This document shows positions 1 through 5,673 of a stretch of DNA of 10,325 nucleotides, in pieces. Below the pieces are notes generated by a model, which was not told where the DNA came from, searched no databases, and worked only from the letters and a program-made list of their open reading frames with translations. Origin of the DNA: Bacillota bacterium (GTDB lineage Bacteria > Bacillota > Clostridia > Lachnospirales > Lachnospiraceae); NCBI GenBank assembly GCA_023437885.1, contig JAEZFH010000203.1, forward strand, positions 1 to 10,325, read 5' to 3'. Each line of letters begins with the position of its first letter. Position 1 is the stretch's first letter. The position numbers and the translations under genes were made by a program.

Positions 1-29
1 GGTCATAGGTTCGAGCCCTATAGGTCCCA
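1..29 (+). tRNA. tRNA 3' fragment (isotype undetermined)
   Basis: The window opens inside a tRNA gene. A complete T arm is visible (stem ATAGG/CCTAT around loop TTCGAGC, 5-21), followed by the 3' acceptor strand AGGTCCC and discriminator A29. The 5' acceptor strand should therefore read GGGACCT, outside the window. The anticodon is not visible, so the isotype cannot be read; the T arm resembles clostridial tRNA-Val, but that is only a guess. CCA is not encoded. Confidence 0.9.
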
Positions 30-31
30 CT

Positions 32-51
32 CAATACTTAATAAAGTATTG
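32..51 (+). other. spacer stem-loop after tRNA fragment
   Basis: A perfect 8-bp stem CAATACTT/AAGTATTG with loop AATA begins 2 nt after the tRNA discriminator base. There is no run of T after it, so it is not an intrinsic terminator. It is probably an RNA structure in the tRNA precursor. Similar hairpins follow the other tRNAs of this cluster. Confidence 0.55.
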
Positions 52-101
52 AAACAGAGTTTGATGAAAGTGATTCACAGCTCTGCACATTGTGGTTTTA
101 T

Positions 102-174
102 GCCGATGTGGCTCAATTGGCAGAGCAGCTGACTTGTAATCAGCAGGTTATCGGTTCGAGTCCGATCATCGGCT
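102..174 (+). tRNA. tRNA-Thr (anticodon TGT)
   Basis: A 73-nt cloverleaf: acceptor GCCGATG pairs with CATCGGC, the anticodon stem GCTGA/TCAGC encloses loop CTTGTAA with anticodon TGT at 135-137, and the T arm is ATCGG-TTCGAGT-CCGAT. The discriminator is T174. No CCA is encoded, so the 3' end must be added by tRNA nucleotidyltransferase. It reads ACN threonine codons, chiefly ACA. It is the second gene of the cluster. Confidence 0.97.
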
Positions 175-203
175 TACAACTTAATATGGTTGTATATTAT
201 TTT

Positions 204-285
204 GGATGGGTTCCCGAGTGGCCAAAGGGGGCAGACTGTAAATCTGTTAGCGACGCTTTCGAAGGTTCGAATCCTTCTCCATCCA
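204..285 (+). tRNA. tRNA-Tyr (anticodon GTA)
   Basis: An 82-nt class II tRNA with the long variable arm expected of bacterial tRNA-Tyr. Acceptor GGATGGG pairs with TCCATCC with one G-T pair, anticodon loop CTGTAAA carries GTA at 238-240, and the T arm is GAAGG-TTCGAAT-CCTTC. The discriminator is A285 and CCA is not encoded. The next bases form a TTGGC/GCCAA hairpin (286-300). Confidence 0.97.
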
Positions 286-338
286 TTGGCGTAAAGCCAA
301 AGATAGTTAGTGTATATCATATATTATATAACAAATGC

Positions 339-412
339 CGCGGGGTGGAGCAGTCTGGAAGCTCGTCGGGCTCATAACCCGAAGGTCATAGGTTCAAATC
401 CTATCCCCGCAA
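339..412 (+). tRNA. initiator tRNA-fMet (anticodon CAT)
   Basis: A 74-nt tRNA with anticodon CAT at 373-375. Two hallmarks identify the initiator rather than elongator Met. The first acceptor pair is mismatched (C339 opposite A411, the C1-A72 mismatch recognised by methionyl-tRNA formyltransferase), and the anticodon stem TCGGG/CCCGA carries three consecutive G-C pairs next to the loop, which favour entry into the ribosomal P site. The discriminator is A412 and CCA is not encoded. Confidence 0.97.
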
Positions 413-418
413 TTCAAG

Positions 419-453
419 ACAAAAGAAAATATGCATTGTGAATTTCCTTTTGT
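419..453 (+). other. spacer stem-loop after tRNA-fMet
   Basis: The arms 419-430 and 442-453 pair over 12 positions with one mismatch, around an 11-nt loop. It lies in the long spacer between tRNA-fMet and tRNA-Phe and lacks a terminating T run. A role in processing or stabilising the precursor is an inference. Confidence 0.4.
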
Positions 454-528
454 ATCATACTAACCGAATAGCTTTCGTTAACCCAGAAGAGCGTGTTATA
501 TTCTTCGCAGGTACACGAAGTTGACCTT

Positions 529-601
<73 letters not shown>

Positions 602-670
602 TTTTGCTTTGATAAAGCAACAAAAGAGTCTTTATCGATATTAAAGCAAAGGATTATTTTTAATCCTTAT

Positions 671-743
671 GGGATATTAGCTCAGTCGGTAGAGCACATG
701 ACTTTTAATCATGGTGTCCCGGGTTCGAATCCCGGATGTCTCA
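671..743 (+). tRNA. tRNA-Lys (anticodon TTT)
   Basis: A 73-nt cloverleaf: acceptor GGGATAT pairs with ATGTCTC (two G-T pairs), the anticodon stem CATGA/TCATG encloses CTTTTAA with anticodon TTT at 704-706, and the T arm is CCGGG-TTCGAAT-CCCGG. The discriminator is A743 and CCA is not encoded. It is the last gene of the cluster and lies 4 nt before the terminator stem. Confidence 0.97.
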
Positions 744-747
744 TATA

Positions 748-780
748 AAAAAGTGACTGTTAATCAGTCACTTTTTGTTT
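748..780 (+). terminator. intrinsic terminator of the tRNA cluster
   Basis: The perfect stem AGTGACTG/CAGTCACT, extended by A-T pairs, has a 5-nt loop TTAAT and runs directly into a T-rich tract. It starts right after tRNA-Lys and marks the 3' end of the tRNA transcript. Confidence 0.9.
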
Positions 781-848
781 TGTATTTTCTATTTTGTAAT
801 TATATGCTTTATTATACTACCTGCTTATTATTCTATCATGAGCACAGA

Positions 849-950
849 TTAATTCATGTTCTTATTATCAACGAGTGGTACGCCTTGCGAACCACTCGTT
901 GTTTGCTCCAAATCGGAAATCGAGCAAGCTTGCTGTGTGAGCATTTTCAT
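849..950 (-). CDS. possible 33-aa small ORF containing a palindrome
   Basis: An ATG at 950-948 opens 33 codons ending in TAA at 851-849. A purine-rich AGAGGAT element lies a plausible distance upstream (minus strand) and could serve as the ribosome site. The peptide begins MKMLTQQACS and its second half, around TTSGSQGVPLV, is encoded by the 11-bp inverted repeat at 869-901. I do not recognise the peptide. It has no obvious membrane segment or signal. It may be a real small protein, a recurrent intergenic element that happens to be open, or chance. It lies downstream of the decayed regulator on the same strand. Confidence 0.3.
   Translation of the reverse strand: MKMLTQQACSISDLEQTTSGSQGVPLVDNKNMN
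869..901. repeat. 11-bp inverted repeat (palindromic hairpin)
   Basis: CAACGAGTGGT and ACCACTCGTTG are perfectly complementary, separated by 11 nt in which CGC and GCG can extend the stem. It would be a very stable hairpin on either strand. Neither flank carries a strong T run, so it is not a clean intrinsic terminator. A second palindrome, AGCAAGCTTGCT (923-934), lies close by. This looks more like a structured or repetitive intergenic element. Confidence 0.6.
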
Positions 951-1000
951 CGTACTATCCTCTATTTCGCTTTCGTTTTATCATGACAAGTATCTGATAA

Positions 1001-1320
1001 CTAGGTCTGTTTCTTGAGATATTTCTGCCTCTTGTGTACCGCGATAGGGATCCCTACTTCACAACAATATTTATTATTTTCGTCATCAAGCCAAATATAT
1101 TTTTCCAGACATGGACCCGGGGATTGTTTATAGCCTTAGGCAGGAAACCACTCGCTGTATACTCTCTTTCAGATATTCTGAATTGCAATCTGATTGGGCA
1201 TAGAGCCGGTTTCCTCAAGTACGGCCTAATTATTTCCGTGGAACCTCCAGAATGGTAAACTCCTCCGGGATATCGCCTTCCGGCTTCCAGACAGTAGCTT
1301 CTCATATTCGGCGGGACAGG
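1001..1320 (-). pseudogene. remnant of AraC-type / GyrI-like effector-binding domain protein
   Basis: Joining two minus-strand frames gives recognisable C-terminal sequence of an AraC-family effector-binding (GyrI-like) domain. From 1298 to 1233 one frame reads ATVWKPEGDIPEEFTI and on to LEVPRK. After a shift of one base near 1226-1232, the second frame reads AVLEETGSMPNQIAIQNI, a stop, KRVYSEWFPA, a stop, then GYKQSPGPCLEKYIWLDDEN, ending at TAG 1003-1001. The stops are TGA at 1171-1169, where the family has Trp, and TAA at 1138-1136. Frameshift plus two stops show a dead gene. Weaker similarity may continue to about 1410 in yet another frame; no DNA-binding helix-turn-helix is left. The intact protein would have bound small amphipathic or cationic ligands to control transcription. 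The family call is from remembered motif patterns, not a search. Confidence 0.75.
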
Positions 1321-1435
1321 ATCATTATACTATGAAATCCCTGCATACGCCAGAAGCAGTGGTATCGGTCCGGGGGTTACATGGTACTGGTTTTGGAAAA
1401 AATTACTGATTTCAAGGTTTTTTCGTTTATTTTTG

Positions 1436-1463
1436 TTGACAGTGAAGAATAATGAAATAATAT
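1436..1463 (+). promoter_or_regulatory. sigma-A promoter for the mini-ORF and sir2 gene
   Basis: A perfect -35 TTGACA (1436-1441) is followed after 16 bp by TAATAT (1458-1463). Transcription would start near 1470, giving a leader of roughly 140 nt before the sir2 start that contains the mini-ORF at 1513. The spacing is one base short of optimal and the -10 matches 4 of 6. Confidence 0.55.
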
Positions 1464-1512
1464 ATAAGATAGAAGCTAGTACAGGTAAGTGCCGGTGAAA
1501 GGGTTATTTGCG

Positions 1513-1617
1513 ATGCGGATGATCCAATACAGATCATTTATGACCAAGGGACAGTATGTAACTACAGAATGGATCAGGAATGCCGAAATTATTAGAAAGA
1601 CAGGTTGTGAGCTATGA
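1513..1617 (+). CDS. possible 34-aa ORF coupled to the sir2 start
   Basis: An ATG at 1513 opens 34 codons ending in TGA at 1615-1617, which overlaps the sir2 ATG in the arrangement ATGA. An AAAGGG element (1498-1503) sits 9 nt upstream, a better ribosome site than the one in front of sir2 itself. The peptide, starting MRMIQYRSFM and ending RKTGCEL, is basic, has no membrane segment and is not recognised. It may be a translated leader that couples translation into sir2, a genuine small protein, or the tail of a decayed gene. Confidence 0.35.
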   Translation: MRMIQYRSFMTKGQYVTTEWIRNAEIIRKTGCEL

Positions 1618-2333
1618 TACAGGATAACATGGAGATAATGAAGAGCTGGGTACAGGAAAGCAGTAAGGTTGTATTTTTCGGCGGAGCCGGAGTATCAACG
1701 GAGAGCGGAATTCCCGATTTTAGGAGCACAGATGGAGTGTATCATATGAAATATGCCTATCCCCCGGAGACCATATTAAGACACCGATTCTTTGTCAGCC
1801 ATACGGCAGAATTTTATGAATTCTACCGGGAGAAGATGATATACCGGGATGCCAAACCAAATATAACCCATCTAAGACTGGCAGAATGGGAAAGAGAGGG
1901 TAAGCTTGCGGGGGTGATCACACAGAATATTGACGGCTTGCATCAGGACGCCGGAAGCATTCGGGTTCTGGAGCTGCACGGTTCAATTCACCGTAATTAT
2001 TGTATGGATTGCGGTAAATACTATGATTTGAACCACGTCCTGAAGACGGAGGGAATACCGGTTTGCAGCTGCGGAGGGATCATAAAGCCGGACGTAGTTC
2101 TTTATGAAGAGGCTTTAAAGGAAGCGGTGCTGGAAGAGGCCGTCCGGTTAATCGCCGATGCAGATCTACTGATTACCGGAGGAACCTCGCTCAGAGTATA
2201 TCCGGCGGCGGGACTAATTAACTATTATCAGGGGAATCGATTGATCCTGATTAACAAGGCGGTTACCTCCTATGACGACCAGGCTGAGCTTCTGATTAAC
2301 GCATCTCTTGGTGAAGTATTCTCTCAATTATAG
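1614..2333 (+). CDS. Sir2-family NAD-dependent protein deacylase (sirtuin)
   Basis: A 239-residue cytoplasmic enzyme of the sirtuin family, which removes acetyl or acyl groups from protein lysines while consuming NAD+, giving nicotinamide and O-acyl-ADP-ribose. The family motifs are present in order: GAGVSTESGIPDFR (24-37) for NAD binding, TQNIDGLH (103-110), ELHGS with the catalytic His122, a zinc site of Cys130 and Cys133 with Cys151 and Cys153 (second pair C-x-C, not C-x2-C), KPDVVLYEE (158-166) where many sirtuins have RPDVVxFGE, and GTSLRVYPAAG (190-200). The length is normal for a single-domain bacterial sirtuin. The start at 1614 has only a weak AGGT ribosome site; an alternative ATG at 1629 would drop five residues. 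Upstream lies a promoter and a mini-ORF overlapping the start. Substrates cannot be told from sequence. It often receives the symbol cobB or npdA in annotation, but I do not assign one. Confidence 0.95.
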   Translation: MIQDNMEIMKSWVQESSKVVFFGGAGVSTESGIPDFRSTDGVYHMKYAYPPETILRHRFFVSHTAEFYEFYREKMIYRDAKPNITHLRLAEWEREGKLAGVITQNIDGLHQDAGSIRVLELHGSIHRNYCMDCGKYYDLNHVLKTEGIPVCSCGGIIKPDVVLYEEALKEAVLEEAVRLIADADLLITGGTSLRVYPAAGLINYYQGNRLILINKAVTSYDDQAELLINASLGEVFSQL

Positions 2334-2432
2334 AAGCTTTATGAGGCTGTTCCGGACTTCTTAAAGGAAGCCGGTAAACCGGGACAAAGAGAATAGGAAG
2401 TGTTTTGCTAAAGGATTGAGACTATATTAATT

Positions 2433-2462
2433 TTGACAACCGAGTAGGAAATAGTGTATGAT
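2433..2462 (+). promoter_or_regulatory. sigma-A promoter of the c-di-GMP phosphodiesterase gene
   Basis: TTGACA (2433-2438) and TATGAT (2457-2462) are separated by 18 bp, a strong match to sigma-A. Transcription would start near 2469, about 76 nt before the ATG. The gene is thus a separate transcription unit from sir2, although no clear intrinsic terminator separates them. Confidence 0.7.
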
Positions 2463-2544
2463 ATGCTTGGTAGATTTCTTATAAATAGGATAATTTTAAC
2501 TAAATTATAGAGGAAAGAATATTATACTTGCGAGGAGAAACAAC

Positions 2545-4773
2545 ATGAGGTTTGCTTTGCCTAAGAATAGAACGACCCCTCTTATTATATTTGCGATTTT
2601 AGGTATGATTGTGTCACTCGCCATCGGCTTGTATCATATGAACCACATGGCACAGTACAGCTATAAGTCACAATATGAGGATTATACTTTTCTTACCGAG
2701 AATGCAGCAGCTCTAATCAAGCAGGAAATAGAACATACCTATCAATCTCTTCAGTCATCTGCCAGCTATCTTTCCAATACTGCTGAATGGGACAAGAATA
2801 CGATTACCCAGTTTTTATCTCTGATTAACCCGGAGAATACATATATCGATATGGCTGTTGTTGACGGAAGCGGAGTTGGATTTAATTCAGCAGGAGAAGC
2901 TATGGATATCTCCGGTGAGAAATATTTTTCAGCTGCGATGGAAGGAAGGGAAAGCACATCGAATTCTCTTTACTACACAAAGGACCATGTTCCGGTAATT
3001 CTGTTTGCTGTTCCAATATATAAGAATAATGCCTGTATCGGAGTCTTGACCGCCTGCAGGAATGCAGAATTAAACTACAGCGAATTGCTGGATTCGGAAG
3101 AGAGGGATGGGGGCGCTATCTATCTGATGAATCAGGAGAATGCATTAGTCGGATATGTTAAGGGGTCGGACATCCGGAACTTCAATTATGAGGCAATCAT
3201 GTCTCAGAACCGGCAGTATGAAGAGATTATCCGCGATACGGTGAGTTTCAGCCTGAAGTCCATTTATGAGGGAAAAGAAGCAAAACTGCCGGATATTTAT
3301 ATATGGCAACAGGCCTCTCTTGGGATAAATGGCTGGTCCATGCTGGTTGGAGGAAGATATACATTGAATGGCTCAACCAGGGATATCATGAATCTAACCA
3401 ATATGATATGGCTTGCGATTACCGCAGTGACTCTTTTTATGTTTATTGCAATGATAATTAATCAGAGAGCCTCCAACAATAAGGTGGTAAAAACCCTGTA
3501 TCTGGACCCGGTAACCGGAGGAGATAATTGGTATAAATTCCGAATCAACATGAATAAAATTCTGGGCAGCAAGCAGTACCATAAGAAGAATTATGCGCTG
3601 ATTAATTTTGATATTAACCGTTTCAAGATCATCAATGATGCCTATGGATATCAAAAGGGCGATGAGGTGCTAAAAGATATCTATAATGTGATTAAGAGGT
3701 GGATACGGTCCGGAGAACCCTTTACCCGCTATGCGGCGGACCAATTCTATATCCTGATGGCTTTTTCTGATGAAGAAGAGCTTATCTTAAGGATTATGGA
3801 GTTAAACGACCGCGTGCATCAGCTTCGATATACCAAGATGGTAAGAATCTTCTACGGCGTATATTATATCACGGAACGCAAGGACTCCATTGACCGTATG
3901 GGTGAATTTGCACAGATTGCAAAGAATAATATTAAGGGCAGCTCCGAAAGCATGATTTCCTTCTTTGACGATGCGGACCGGGAGAGACTGCTTGAGGAAG
4001 AAGAGATTGAGAAATCCATGAATGAGGCGTTGAAGAATGACGAATTTCATGTCTATCTCCAACCAAAATATATGGCAAAGGAAGAGATTATTTCCGGTGC
4101 CGAGGCGCTGGTTCGCTGGCATAATAATAATGGCATGCCGATCTCTCCCGGTAATTTTATCCCGCTGTTTGAGAAAAACGGATTTATAACCGAATTGGAT
4201 TATTATATGCTCAAAAAGGTATGTGAGCTGTTAAGGAGCTGGTTGGATAAAGGGTATGTTCCGCTTCCCATATCGGTGAATATCTCCCGGCTGCATTTTG
4301 CCAATGCGCATTTGGCAGAGATCATAGCAGAGATTGTCGACAGCTATGAGGTTCCCCGCAATTTAATAGAACTGGAATTGACGGAGAGTGCCTTTTTGCA
4401 GAACAAGCAAATGCTGATCAATACGGTGGTCCGATTAAGAGATTACGGCTTCCTGGTATCCATGGATGATTTTGGTGCCGGTTATTCGTCGCTGAACTCC
4501 CTGAAGGATTTGCCGTTGGATACGGTAAAGCTGGATGGTGAATTATTCCGGATTACAGATGAGGTGGAGCGGGGACTCTGTGTAATAAGAAATACGATTA
4601 CCATGGCTAAGGACCTGCATATGAAGGTTGTAGCCGAGTGTATTGAGACAAAGGAGCAGGTTGAGTTTTTGTGTACCGTAGGATGTGATATTATACAAGG
4701 ATATTATTTTGCAAGACCTATGCCGGTGGACCAGTTTGAAGCTAAATATTTTAGCTTCGGGGAGATTGACTAA
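2545..4773 (+). CDS. membrane c-di-GMP phosphodiesterase (sensor, degenerate GGDEF, EAL)
   Basis: A 742-residue signalling protein predicted to hydrolyse cyclic di-GMP to pGpG. A first membrane helix (about 11-31) and a second (about 285-304) frame an extracellular region of some 250 residues, probably a Cache-type sensor. A GGDEF-like domain follows (about 320-475): FDINRFKIINDAYGY (355-369) is kept, but the signature GGDEF is AADQF (397-401) and the inhibitory RxxD site is RSGE (388-391), so it is probably not a cyclase. The EAL domain (about 485-735) has its catalytic set: EALVRW (520-525), Asn579 in SVNIS, ELTES (611-615), DDFGAGYSS (641-649), Lys662, Glu698 in VAECIET, and QGYYFARP (718-725). 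It should therefore be active. The start has a good GAGGAG ribosome site 7 nt upstream. The gene is transcribed alone; motility, adhesion or biofilm are the usual outputs of the family, but no target gene is nearby. Confidence 0.93.
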   Translation: MRFALPKNRTTPLIIFAILGMIVSLAIGLYHMNHMAQYSYKSQYEDYTFLTENAAALIKQEIEHTYQSLQSSASYLSNTAEWDKNTITQFLSLINPENTYIDMAVVDGSGVGFNSAGEAMDISGEKYFSAAMEGRESTSNSLYYTKDHVPVILFAVPIYKNNACIGVLTACRNAELNYSELLDSEERDGGAIYLMNQENALVGYVKGSDIRNFNYEAIMSQNRQYEEIIRDTVSFSLKSIYEGKEAKLPDIYIWQQASLGINGWSMLVGGRYTLNGSTRDIMNLTNMIWLAITAVTLFMFIAMIINQRASNNKVVKTLYLDPVTGGDNWYKFRINMNKILGSKQYHKKNYALINFDINRFKIINDAYGYQKGDEVLKDIYNVIKRWIRSGEPFTRYAADQFYILMAFSDEEELILRIMELNDRVHQLRYTKMVRIFYGVYYITERKDSIDRMGEFAQIAKNNIKGSSESMISFFDDADRERLLEEEEIEKSMNEALKNDEFHVYLQPKYMAKEEIISGAEALVRWHNNNGMPISPGNFIPLFEKNGFITELDYYMLKKVCELLRSWLDKGYVPLPISVNISRLHFANAHLAEIIAEIVDSYEVPRNLIELELTESAFLQNKQMLINTVVRLRDYGFLVSMDDFGAGYSSLNSLKDLPLDTVKLDGELFRITDEVERGLCVIRNTITMAKDLHMKVVAECIETKEQVEFLCTVGCDIIQGYYFARPMPVDQFEAKYFSFGEID

Positions 4774-4822
4774 GTGGATAGAAAATAAGTTTATTTCAAA
4801 AAATGTGTGTGTATTTTGCCGA

Positions 4823-4851
4823 TTGCATTGGATATAAAATTCTTGTATAGT
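4823..4851 (+). promoter_or_regulatory. sigma-A promoter of the transaldolase-transketolase operon
   Basis: TTGCAT (4823-4828) and TATAGT (4846-4851) are spaced by the optimal 17 bp. The start would be near 4858, leaving a leader of about 115 nt before the transaldolase ATG. Confidence 0.65.
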
Positions 4852-4884
4852 AACTATATTATGTGCAAAAAATAAGCAGTAATT

Positions 4885-4949
4885 ATGACAGACGGCTCTG
4901 ACCGGTTGATTTCGCTGGGTATCATGGACTTTATCGGTTATATTGTCAT
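4885..4949 (+). promoter_or_regulatory. possible structured leader before transaldolase
   Basis: Three nested complementary pairs can close one long stem-loop: ATGACA/TGTCAT (4885-4890 with 4944-4949), ACCG/CGGT (4901-4904 with 4935-4938) and TGAT/ATCA (4907-4910 with 4921-4924). The outer stem is followed by a T-rich stretch (TTAATTTTT) and then the ribosome site at 4959. The layout could suit attenuation, but the stems are short and I match no known riboswitch class. Confidence 0.25.
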
Positions 4950-4972
4950 TTAATTTTTGGGAGGTATATTTT

Positions 4973-5626
4973 ATGAAACTGTTTCTCGATACGGCAAATG
5001 TAGAAGACATTAAGAAAGCAAATGATCTGGGTGTCATTTGCGGAGTAACGACCAATCCGTCCTTAATCGCTAAGGAAGGAAGAAATTTTGAAGAAGTTAT
5101 TAAAGAGATCGCAAGCATCGTTGATGGACCCATCAGCGGCGAGGTTAAGGCAACGACGGTAAATGCGGAGGATATGATTAAAGAAGGAAGAGAAATTGCC
5201 AAGATTCATCCCAATATGGTTGTTAAGATTCCAATGACCCTGGAAGGATTAAAGGCAACGAAGGTTCTTGCTTCCGAGGGAATTAAGACTAATGTAACTT
5301 TGATTTTCTCAGCAAATCAGGCATTACTTGCCGCAAGGGCCGGTGCAACTTATGTATCCCCCTTCGTGGGCAGACTGGATGATATCTCAACACAGGGCTC
5401 CGAGTTAATTAAATTGATATCCGAGATTTTTGCTATCTATGATATTAAAACTGAGATTATCGCGGCCAGCATTCGCAGCACCATCCATGTTACCGAATGT
5501 GCTTTGGCAGGTGCGGATATCGCTACCGTTCCTTACAGTGTCATTGAACAATGTGCTAAGCATCCGTTAACAACTGCAGGTATTGAGAAATTCCAGCAGG
5601 ATTACAGAGCGGTATTTGGTGAATAA
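4973..5626 (+). CDS. tal: transaldolase, short TalC/Fsa-type
   Basis: A 217-residue cytoplasmic enzyme of the short transaldolase family. It moves a dihydroxyacetone unit between sedoheptulose 7-phosphate and glyceraldehyde 3-phosphate, giving erythrose 4-phosphate and fructose 6-phosphate. The fold motifs are all present: LFLDTAN at the N-terminus, TTNPSL (26-31), VVKIPMT with the Schiff-base Lys85, NVTLIFS (107-113), SPFVGRLDD (129-137) and AASIR (164-168). Glu57 (GEVKA) and Phe131 (SPFVGR) stand where fructose-6-phosphate aldolase FsaA has Gln59 and Tyr131, so true transaldolase activity is favoured over aldolase. The start at 4973 is chosen because GGGAGG (4959-4964) lies 8 nt upstream; an in-frame TTG at 4943 would only add ten unlikely residues. 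Transketolase follows 47 nt downstream with no terminator between, so they form one operon. Confidence 0.95.
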   Translation: MKLFLDTANVEDIKKANDLGVICGVTTNPSLIAKEGRNFEEVIKEIASIVDGPISGEVKATTVNAEDMIKEGREIAKIHPNMVVKIPMTLEGLKATKVLASEGIKTNVTLIFSANQALLAARAGATYVSPFVGRLDDISTQGSELIKLISEIFAIYDIKTEIIAASIRSTIHVTECALAGADIATVPYSVIEQCAKHPLTTAGIEKFQQDYRAVFGE

Positions 5627-5673
5627 GACAAGGGGTATTAAAACTATACAATTTATTACAAGGAGGATCTACA

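Noticed and set aside
90..377. 95-codon open frame on the + strand
   Set aside because: It runs through tRNA-Thr, tRNA-Tyr and part of tRNA-fMet; an artefact of the tRNA genes.
711..986. 91-codon open frame on the + strand
   Set aside because: It starts inside tRNA-Lys and crosses its terminator; no ribosome site and no recognisable protein.
978..1000. TTATCA/TGATAA inverted repeat
   Set aside because: Only 6-bp A/T-rich arms with an 11-bp spacer; too weak to call an operator.
1034..1305. Overlapping + (1034-1258) and - (1054-1305) open frames
   Set aside because: Both are shadows of the decayed AraC-type gene; the minus one is in a frame different from the two frames that carry family motifs.
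2352..2392. Imperfect GC-rich stem-loops after the sirtuin gene
   Set aside because: CCGG/CCGG and CTTC/GAAG pairing can be drawn, but there is no T run, so I do not call a terminator.
4738..4758. Perfect 9-bp stem-loop at the end of the EAL gene
   Set aside because: GAAGCTAAA/TTTAGCTTC with a 3-nt loop lies inside the coding sequence and is followed by GGGGAG, not T; it is not a terminator and may be chance.
4543..5202. 219-codon open frame on the minus strand
   Set aside because: It overlaps the end of the EAL gene, a promoter and the start of transaldolase; opposite-strand shadow with no ribosome site or motif.
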